From Paraburkholderia unamae (GTDB lineage Bacteria; Pseudomonadota; Gammaproteobacteria; Burkholderiales; Burkholderiaceae): a stretch of DNA of 64,000 bases. Below, piece after piece: positions 60,191 through 64,000 of this stretch. The notes under the pieces were generated by a model. The model was not told where the DNA came from, searched no databases, and worked only from the letters and a program-made list of their open reading frames with translations. The position numbers and the translations under genes were made by a program. The stretch spans positions 1 to 64,000 of the forward strand of contig NZ_QLSU01000008.1 of assembly GCF_003268775.1 (NCBI RefSeq), read 5' to 3'. Position 1 is the first letter of the stretch. Each line of letters starts with the position of its first letter.

Positions 60191-61117
60191 ATGGCAGTCC
60201 CGCTCGTCCGGCTCGCTTCGCTCGACCTGATACGCGGCTTCGTCGCGGTCGGGCGGCGCATGAGCATCACGCTCGCGGCTCAGGATCTCTGTCTCACGCA
60301 ATCGGCCGTGAGCCGCCAGATCGCAGCGCTCGAAGAGACCCTGGGCCTGAGCCTGTTTCATCGCGGCTATCGCTCCATCGCCTTCACGCCGGAGGGCGAG
60401 CGGCTGTTCCGCACCGCCGACAGTGCCGTCCAACAGCTACAGGAAGCGCTGGAGGCGCTCACGCAGGGCGCGGCGCGCCAGCCCGTAACGATCACGGCCA
60501 GCATCGGCGTGGCGGCACTTTGGCTGCTGCCGCGCCTGGGCGCGCTCCAGCAACGGCATCCCGACATCGATCTGCGCGTGGCGGCCACGGACAAGGTGCT
60601 CGACCTGCGCGCCGAAGGCATCGACCTCGCCATTCGCTACGCGAGCGCGCGCAGCGCCTCACCGGCGTCGATACGGCTGTTCGACGAAGCCATCGTGCCG
60701 GTCGCGCACCCGTCGCTGCGCATCGCGAAGCTGGACGCGGCGACGCTCGCCCGGCACGTCCTGCTCGAATTCGACGGGCCCAGGCGGCCGATGCTGCGCT
60801 GGGCCGATCATCTCGGCGCGCTGGGCCTTGCCGACGCGCGGCCGCGCGGCGTACTGCGCTTCAATCAGTATGACCAGGTCGTCCAGGCCGCGCTCGCGGG
60901 CCGGGGCCTGGCACTCGGCCGCCACGCGCTCGTCGAGCCGATGCTCGCGGACGGGCGGCTCGCCACCATCGGCAAAAACGGCGCGAGCCGCGTGTCCGGT
61001 TATGCCTACTTCCTCGATCAGGCGGACGACGTCCCGCGCGACGACGTGCGTGCGGTGATCGACTGGATCTGCGAAGAATGCGGCGCTGCCGCGCCCGGCG
61101 AGCCAGGCCTGTCCTGA
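60191..61117 (+). CDS. LysR-family regulator (GcvA-like)
   Basis: A 308-residue regulator. The helix-turn-helix FVAVGRRMSITLAAQDLCLTQSAVSRQIAALEETLG (in two blocks) is typical, and the effector domain has PVTITASIGVAALWLLPRLG and AEGIDLAIRYAS, matching the GcvA branch. GAGGAG precedes ATG 60191. It is divergent from the hydrolase and followed by the 31-bp palindrome and the MFS gene. Either neighbour could be a target. Confidence 0.9.
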   Translation: MAVPLVRLASLDLIRGFVAVGRRMSITLAAQDLCLTQSAVSRQIAALEETLGLSLFHRGYRSIAFTPEGERLFRTADSAVQQLQEALEALTQGAARQPVTITASIGVAALWLLPRLGALQQRHPDIDLRVAATDKVLDLRAEGIDLAIRYASARSASPASIRLFDEAIVPVAHPSLRIAKLDAATLARHVLLEFDGPRRPMLRWADHLGALGLADARPRGVLRFNQYDQVVQAALAGRGLALGRHALVEPMLADGRLATIGKNGASRVSGYAYFLDQADDVPRDDVRAVIDWICEECGAAAPGEPGLS

Positions 61118-61128
61118 TCGCCTAGAAC

Positions 61129-61159
61129 CGGTTCGCATGCGTTGAACGCATGCGAACCG
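61129..61159. promoter_or_regulatory. 31-bp near-perfect palindrome between LysR and MFS genes
   Basis: CGGTTCGCATGCGTT (61129-61143) and AACGCATGCGAACCG (61145-61159) are exact reverse complements around a single central G. It is 11 bases after the LysR stop and 125 before the MFS start. There is no T-run, and the one-base centre makes it a poor hairpin, so a protein-binding site is more likely than a terminator. Confidence 0.6.
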
Positions 61160-61283
61160 CGCCAAATACTCGCTTGAGCACCAGCGCCGCACGAGCTTAA
61201 ATGGCCTCGCGGCGAATGCGCCTGGGTGCGCCTTCTGCACGCCCCTTACACGACACACGCGGCGCACGCGCCAGGGAGCGAAC

Positions 61284-62597
61284 ATGAGCGTACCGGTCGA
61301 AACAGGCCAAACACGCGAGCCAAAGCAGCAGCAAATCCGGCAGTGGCAAACCCGCTGGCTGCCCGTGATTGCAGGCGGCATTGTGATGGGCGCGGCGCTT
61401 GGCGCGCGCAACGTGCAGGGGTTGTTCCTGCTGCCCGTCACGCTCGATCGCGGCTGGTCGCGCGAGGTGTTCGGGCTTGCGCTCGCGTTGCAGAACCTGC
61501 TGTGGGGCGTCGCCCAGCCGCTCACGGGCATGATCGCCGACCGCTTCGGCTCGGCGCGCGTGATTCTCGTGGGCGCGGTGCTCTATGCGCTCGGCTTGCT
61601 CGTAATGGCGCATGCGACGACAACGGGGCTCTATACGCTCGGCGTGGGGCTCATGGTCGGCATCGCGTTGTCGGGCACCGCATTCGGCGCGGTCTACGGT
61701 GCGCTTTCACGCCTCTATCCGGCGGAGCAGCGCGGCTGGGCGCTCGGCGTCGCGGGCACGATAGGCGGGCTCGGGCAATTCTGCATGGTGCCGCTCGCGC
61801 AGGACATGATCGGCCATTTCGGCTGGGCTGCGGCCATCGTCGTGCTCGCCGCCATCGTGGCCGCCACCGCGCCGCTCGCACACTGGCTGCGCGACACGCC
61901 CACGCCGCATCCGCACGGCGCGACCCATGCGGGCAACGCACGAAGCGCCGTGCTCGATGACGCGCCGAGTGACGCACAACCGATGCGCGCCGCCATCACG
62001 GAAGCGCTCTCGCATCGCGGCTTCTGGCTGCTCAATCTCGGCTTTTTCGCGTGCGGATTCCAGCTTGCCTTTATCACCGCGCATCTGCCCGCGTGGCTGC
62101 TCGATCGCGGCCTCGGCGCGCGCGAAGCCGGCATCGCGCTCGCGACCATCGCCCTCGCCAACACGGCGGGCACGTTCCTGTGCGGCTACGCGGGCGGCTT
62201 CCTGCGGCGCAAGTATCTGCTTTCCGCGATCTATTTCGTGCGGGCGGGCGCCATGGCGCTTTTCATCGCGCTGCCGCTCACGCCCGTGAGCCTCTATGTC
62301 TTCTCGTTTGTGATGGGCCTCATCTGGCTTGGCACGGTGCCGCTCACGAACGGTGTCGTCTCTCAGGTGTTCGGCGTGCGCTATATCACGACGCTATTCG
62401 GCTTCGTGTTTTTCGGGCATCAACTCGGCAGCTTTTTCGGCGTGTGGCTGGGCGGCGTGGTGTTCGACGCCACGCATTCGTATGACTTGCTGTGGTATGG
62501 ATCGATCGCGCTCGGCGTGATTGCCGGCGTGCTGCATCTGCCGATCGACGATCAGCGTGTTGCGCGTCTGGACCGTACGGCTTTGCAGGCGGCATGA
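61284..62597 (+). CDS. MFS transporter (OFA/monocarboxylate-like)
   Basis: A 437-residue twelve-helix carrier. The region GAALGARNVQGLFLLPVTLDRGWSREVFGLA near the start and LTGMIADRFGSARVILVG (motif A) fit the OFA/monocarboxylate branch of MFS. The central loop is His/Pro/Asp-rich (TPTPHPHGATHAG). AGGGAGCG precedes ATG 61284. The substrate is unknown; an organic acid is plausible. It may share a transcript with the very short gene that overlaps its stop. Confidence 0.86.
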   Translation: MSVPVETGQTREPKQQQIRQWQTRWLPVIAGGIVMGAALGARNVQGLFLLPVTLDRGWSREVFGLALALQNLLWGVAQPLTGMIADRFGSARVILVGAVLYALGLLVMAHATTTGLYTLGVGLMVGIALSGTAFGAVYGALSRLYPAEQRGWALGVAGTIGGLGQFCMVPLAQDMIGHFGWAAAIVVLAAIVAATAPLAHWLRDTPTPHPHGATHAGNARSAVLDDAPSDAQPMRAAITEALSHRGFWLLNLGFFACGFQLAFITAHLPAWLLDRGLGAREAGIALATIALANTAGTFLCGYAGGFLRRKYLLSAIYFVRAGAMALFIALPLTPVSLYVFSFVMGLIWLGTVPLTNGVVSQVFGVRYITTLFGFVFFGHQLGSFFGVWLGGVVFDATHSYDLLWYGSIALGVIAGVLHLPIDDQRVARLDRTALQAA

Positions 62598-62743
62598 GCA
62601 TGCAAGCGCATCGTGTCGGGCGGTTCGCCAGTATCACCGCGATCGTGCTTGGCATCGGCGTGATTACAGTGTGGACGTTCGCGAACTGGTTGAAGCCGTC
62701 CACACTGTTTGCCTTGCTCGCGGGTTTTTCATTCTGCGGATAG
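62594..62743 (+). CDS. Possible 49-residue membrane peptide coupled to the MFS gene
   Basis: Starts at an ATG that overlaps the MFS stop (ATGA). The 49 residues contain one long hydrophobic stretch, ITAIVLGIGVITVWTFANWL and the following LFALLAGFSF, so it would be a single- or double-span membrane peptide. There is no independent Shine-Dalgarno sequence, so translation would depend on the MFS gene. It may be a chance reading frame. Confidence 0.4.
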   Translation: MSMQAHRVGRFASITAIVLGIGVITVWTFANWLKPSTLFALLAGFSFCG

Positions 62744-62756
62744 CGAACCTGAAAAC

Positions 62757-63953
62757 TCAGCCTTCCTTACCATCCGCGCGTGGTGTCATGAGCCAGCCCG
62801 CGTAGCGATAGCAGTACGCCATGAAGGCGACAACCCAGCAGGCGCCCGAGGCTTCGATCCAGAACGTGAGCCACTGCGGCGCGAGCCAGGGCCCGATCAC
62901 GCGGATGAGCGCGGCGAGCACGAGCAATCCGTAACAGCCCACCTCGATACCGCCCGCCACGAGCTTGCGCCCCGTGTGTCCGCGCGCCGTGCGCGTGATC
63001 ATCGCCATGATCGCGCAGCCAATCGCGCCCACTGTGAACGCGTGGATGGCGAGCGTATGCGCGACGAGCCCCAGGGCGGATAGCGCGAGCAGCGCGAAGC
63101 CCACGGGTATCCAGGCATAGGCGATGTGCAGGATGGAGAGAATCGGCCGGTTGCCGACCCGCCACGGCCGCCAGCCCCAAAGGCGCGCGCCCTGCGCACA
63201 CGCCGCCGCACAGGCGACCAGCGCGACCAGCACGCCGGAGCCGAGCGCGGCGTCGAGCACAAACGCCAGCGCGCTCACGGGCATCACCGCGCGCTCGATC
63301 GCGTCCCAGCGGCGAAACGCGTAACCCGGCACAGCGTTGGCAGTGAATGAAGGAATGATGCGGCCGCCGATGATCGTGATGAAGAGCACGAGCATGCCCA
63401 CGGCGAGGTAGGCGCTGTGCAGCGCCAGGTCCGCGCGCCCTTCCAGCATCGAGAGATGAAACGTGACGTTCAGCGCGGCAAGCAGGCCGAGCGCAACGGG
63501 CAGGAAGATGTTGTGACGGTTTTTCGCGTGGATCAGCACGCGCAGCAGCACGAGCGCACACACCGGCAGGAACAGGCTGTCGACCACGGCCGCGACGGGC
63601 GGCGAGCCATATGCGACGGCAACGCGTCCGGCGAGCCACAGCAACCACAGCACGGCGAGGGATTTCCCCTGCGCGGGCGTGATGGAGGTCCAGGCGCGCA
63701 CGGCGGTGAGCAGAAAGCCCGCCACGATCGCCGCGCCAAAGCCGAAAATCATCTCGTGAACGTGCCAGAACACGCCGGGCAGATACGAGCTGAAGCCAGG
63801 CAGCGGATGACCGGAATAAGCAGCCATCCACGCGAGCACGGCCGCGATGCCGAACAGCGCGCCACCCAGGTAGAACGGCCGGAACCCCAGCGCCCACAGC
63901 GCGAAACCGCCCCGTGACTTCGGGGCGGGCTCTTCGATTCGATAGACGTTCAT
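62757..63953 (-). CDS. nnrS: NnrS-family membrane protein (nitric oxide-related)
   Basis: A 398-residue integral membrane protein with about 12 hydrophobic helices. ALWALGFRPFYLGGALFG and HVHEMIFGFGAAIVAGFLLTAVRAW are conserved NnrS blocks with candidate haem- or copper-binding His residues; NIFLPVALGLLAALNVTFHLS also fits. NnrS is a haem/copper protein that protects metabolism against nitric oxide and is controlled by NsrR or NorR-type regulators. GGAGC precedes ATG 63953. An NsrR-like operator lies just upstream at 63968, which strongly supports this role. Confidence 0.92.
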   Translation of the reverse strand: MNVYRIEEPAPKSRGGFALWALGFRPFYLGGALFGIAAVLAWMAAYSGHPLPGFSSYLPGVFWHVHEMIFGFGAAIVAGFLLTAVRAWTSITPAQGKSLAVLWLLWLAGRVAVAYGSPPVAAVVDSLFLPVCALVLLRVLIHAKNRHNIFLPVALGLLAALNVTFHLSMLEGRADLALHSAYLAVGMLVLFITIIGGRIIPSFTANAVPGYAFRRWDAIERAVMPVSALAFVLDAALGSGVLVALVACAAACAQGARLWGWRPWRVGNRPILSILHIAYAWIPVGFALLALSALGLVAHTLAIHAFTVGAIGCAIMAMITRTARGHTGRKLVAGGIEVGCYGLLVLAALIRVIGPWLAPQWLTFWIEASGACWVVAFMAYCYRYAGWLMTPRADGKEG

Positions 63954-63967
63954 GGCCGCTCCATGAA

Positions 63968-63990
63968 AAGATGCATTTTTAACGCATCTT
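63968..63990. promoter_or_regulatory. NsrR-type operator upstream of nnrS
   Basis: AAGATGC (63968-63974) and GCATCTT (63984-63990) are perfect inverted arms of an AT-rich 23-bp dyad, the form of NsrR sites in proteobacteria. It ends 15 bases from the nnrS start, so NsrR would cover the promoter. The window ends ten bases later, so the upstream promoter elements are not fully visible. Confidence 0.82.
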
Positions 63991-64000
63991 ATATGGATCG

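Noticed and set aside
1..64000. Prophage, integrative element, CRISPR array, tRNA and rRNA genes
   Set aside because: No integrase, phage structural genes, regularly spaced repeats, cloverleaf-like sequence with a TTCGAATCC-type T arm, or rRNA-like blocks were seen by eye. A covariance-model scan would be decisive.

Overview
The window looks like a chromosomal segment of a Burkholderiaceae bacterium of the Burkholderia/Paraburkholderia/Caballeronia type. The signs are high G+C with strong third-position bias, OmpC-like porins, many LysR-type regulators, NodT-family outer-membrane factors and multi-step aromatic/alicyclic catabolism. No rRNA, tRNA, CRISPR array, prophage or conjugative genes were recognised. 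The only mobile-element trace is the C-terminal end of an IS256-family transposase at the left edge.

Region 1 (about 0.4-8.1 kb) is a quinate/shikimate catabolic cluster. A minus-strand operon encodes type II dehydroquinase, a quinate/shikimate dehydrogenase and an ACS-type MFS transporter. It is divergent from quiC (3-dehydroshikimate dehydratase fused to an HPPD-like domain) and a porin. Together these would turn quinate or shikimate into protocatechuate. A PucR/CdaR-type regulator follows. Region 2 (8.2-11.7 kb) holds a fatty-acyl-CoA ligase divergent from a PiT phosphate transporter. Region 3 (11.7-18.1 kb) is a complete cyclohexanecarboxylate operon on the minus strand, badH-badI-aliB-aliA-badK, divergent from the MarR-type regulator badR. 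A perfect inverted repeat lies between badH and badR. The products should activate cyclohexanecarboxylate with CoA, desaturate, hydrate and oxidise it, and open the ring to pimelyl-CoA.

Region 4 (18.1-24.6 kb) contains a three-gene set, MoxR/CobS-like AAA ATPase, CobT-like VWA protein and membrane-anchored J-domain protein, with no cobalamin genes nearby. It also has an AraC regulator, a small protein and a cationic amino-acid binding protein. Region 5 (25.2-35.7 kb) is an MdtABC-like tripartite efflux operon with two different RND pumps and its own outer-membrane factor, whose genes overlap by 4 bases at two junctions. A PACE-family efflux protein and a nitroreductase face it.

Region 6 (35.9-51.2 kb) is a mixed housekeeping/accessory stretch: YjbQ, dienelactone hydrolase, DUF4239, a cupin, GST, DUF4410, HAD phosphatase, tartrate/malate dehydrogenase overlapping a LysR gene, free-methionine-sulfoxide reductase, a TPR-glycosyltransferase-like protein, GFA, two LysR-type regulators divergent from an aldo/keto reductase and an MFS exporter. 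Region 7 (51.2-64 kb) has a candidate approximately 60-nt small RNA with an anti-Shine-Dalgarno loop, LysE and EamA exporters, small stress-type proteins, a TetR gene with two matching operators, a Pr6Pr membrane protein, AraC and LysR regulators, an MFS transporter behind a 31-bp palindrome, and nnrS preceded by a textbook NsrR-type operator.

The most interesting items are the small RNA, the AAA-VWA-J trio, the TetR double-operator module, the 31-bp palindrome and the Asp-for-Glu change in AliB. All were read by eye; no searches were run.
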